A stretch of 8,682 nt of DNA from the NCBI GenBank assembly GCA_025965815.1, contig JAOPWF010000652.1, positions 1-8,682 of the forward strand. Direction: 5' to 3'. The stretch is from Mycobacterium sp. (GTDB lineage: Bacteria; Actinomycetota; Actinomycetes; Mycobacteriales; Mycobacteriaceae). The notes beneath the pieces were generated by a model. The model searched no databases, was not told the origin of the DNA, and worked only from the letters and a program-made list of their open reading frames with translations. Both the position numbers and the translations under genes were made by a program. This document shows positions 8,218 to 8,682 of the stretch, piece by piece; position 1 is the first letter of the stretch, and each line of letters starts with the position of its first letter.

Positions 8218-8226
8218 TGGTAGGTT
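8218..8226 (+). promoter_or_regulatory. Extended -10 promoter of the TetR gene
   Basis: TGG followed by TAGGTT (8221-8226), matching the mycobacterial TANNNT -10 with a TGn extension; no good -35 is seen. The start would fall near the A at 8233 or the GTG at 8234, so this transcript also appears leaderless or nearly so. Confidence 0.4.
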
Positions 8227-8232
8227 TCACAT

Positions 8233-8250
8233 AGTGAACAGTCGTACTCC
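8233..8250. promoter_or_regulatory. Second, weaker operator copy over the TetR start
   Basis: AGTGAACAGTCGTACTCC agrees with the operator at 8156-8173 at 14 of 18 positions; the left half-site AGTGAACA is identical. It covers the GTG start codon of the regulator, which suggests autoregulation. The overlapping 13-base palindrome TTCACATAGTGAA (8226-8238) is an alternative reading of the same site. Confidence 0.4.
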
Positions 8251-8682
8251 CACGTCACGACGGCACCGCTCGGAATCGTCGCGCAGCCGTGCGGGCCAGT
8301 CGCGCGAGGAGCGCAAGGAGGCGACCCGGCGTGCCATCATCGCCGCCGCGCTCAAGCTGCTCGATGAACGCAGCTTCGGTGCGCTCAGCCTGCGTGAGGT
8401 GACCCGTGAAGCGGGCATCGTGCCGGCGGCGTTCTACCGCCATTTCGAGTCGATGGAAGCCCTCGGCCTGGTGCTGATCGACGAATCATTCCGCGCGTTG
8501 CGCGACATGCTGCGCGGCGCGCGCGCAGGCAAGCTCGACCCCAGCCGCGTCATCGAGTCCTCGGTCGACATCCTGACGGCCAGCGTGGCCGAGCAGCGCG
8601 AGCACTGGCGTTTCATCGGCCGCGAGCGTTCTACCGGCGTGACGGTGTTGCGTTACGCGATCCGCACCGAGATCCGGCTGAT
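8234..8682 (+). CDS. TetR-family regulator, FabR/DesT type (partial, runs off the window)
   Basis: The first 149 codons of a TetR-family repressor. After an Arg/Ser-rich N-terminal tail (about 2-28), a DNA-binding domain follows with the helix-turn-helix at about 52-71 (SLREVTREAG, then FYRHF). The continuation ALGLVLIDESFRALRDMLR (76-94) and the later FIGRERS (127-133) closely follow E. coli FabR and Pseudomonas DesT, which bind long-chain acyl-CoA and control unsaturated fatty acid genes. The GTG at 8234 is the only possible start in this frame after the stop codon at 8201-8203. It is divergent from the reductase-desaturase operon with 69 bases between starts, and operator-like sequences lie on both start codons, so it very likely controls both directions. 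The ligand-binding domain is mostly outside the window. Confidence 0.9.
   Translation, partial: MNSRTPTSRRHRSESSRSRAGQSREERKEATRRAIIAAALKLLDERSFGALSLREVTREAGIVPAAFYRHFESMEALGLVLIDESFRALRDMLRGARAGKLDPSRVIESSVDILTASVAEQREHWRFIGRERSTGVTVLRYAIRTEIRL

Noticed and set aside
8165..8230. Extension of the reductase to a GTG at 8230
   Set aside because: The extra 22 residues do not look like the family, they would be encoded by the promoter and -35 element, and the extended gene would nearly touch the divergent regulator start.

Overview
The window is high-GC actinobacterial DNA, most likely from a mycobacterium of the fast-growing, Mycolicibacterium type. This rests on close recall of mycobacterial GlgX, of DesA3-like desaturases and their iron-sulfur reductases, on a DUF427 protein, and on start signals typical of mycobacteria (GTG starts, an apparently leaderless promoter, a SigF-type promoter). 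The species cannot be named from the sequence alone.

Region 1 (1-1787, + strand) holds a DUF427 protein with two family-like halves, followed 18 bases later by a zinc-less quinone-oxidoreductase-type MDR dehydrogenase; they probably share a transcript. Region 2 (1788-2340) is the least gene-dense part. It holds what looks like the decayed first 20 or so codons of an enoyl-CoA hydratase gene on the - strand, a very good match to a SigF stress promoter, a 78-residue hydrophilic protein of unknown function, and three perfect inverted repeats before the next gene. Region 3 (2341-4548, +) is a complete glycogen debranching enzyme, GlgX, with no treY or treZ beside it in the window.

Region 4 (4550-8164, - strand) is a four-gene lipid operon read from right to left: an FAD/2Fe-2S oxidoreductase, a DesA3-like membrane acyl-CoA desaturase, an LPLAT/DGAT-like acyltransferase and a small SRPBCC (START-like) lipid-binding-fold protein. 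Spacings are 27, 52 and -1 bases. The operon ends one base from the end of glgX. Region 5 (8165-8682) is a 69-base divergent promoter region and the first 149 codons of a TetR-family regulator of the FabR/DesT type, which runs off the window.

The most interesting part is the right end. The regulator resembles FabR and DesT, which sense acyl-CoA and control unsaturated fatty acid synthesis. An 18-base near-palindrome of the kind these proteins bind lies exactly over the start codon and -10 region of the reductase gene. A second, weaker copy lies over the regulator's own start codon. The inferred picture is a self-regulated switch that senses acyl-chain saturation and sets the level of electron donor, desaturase and acyltransferase together, in the layout of Pseudomonas desT-desCB but with acyltransferase and SRPBCC genes added and a leaderless promoter.
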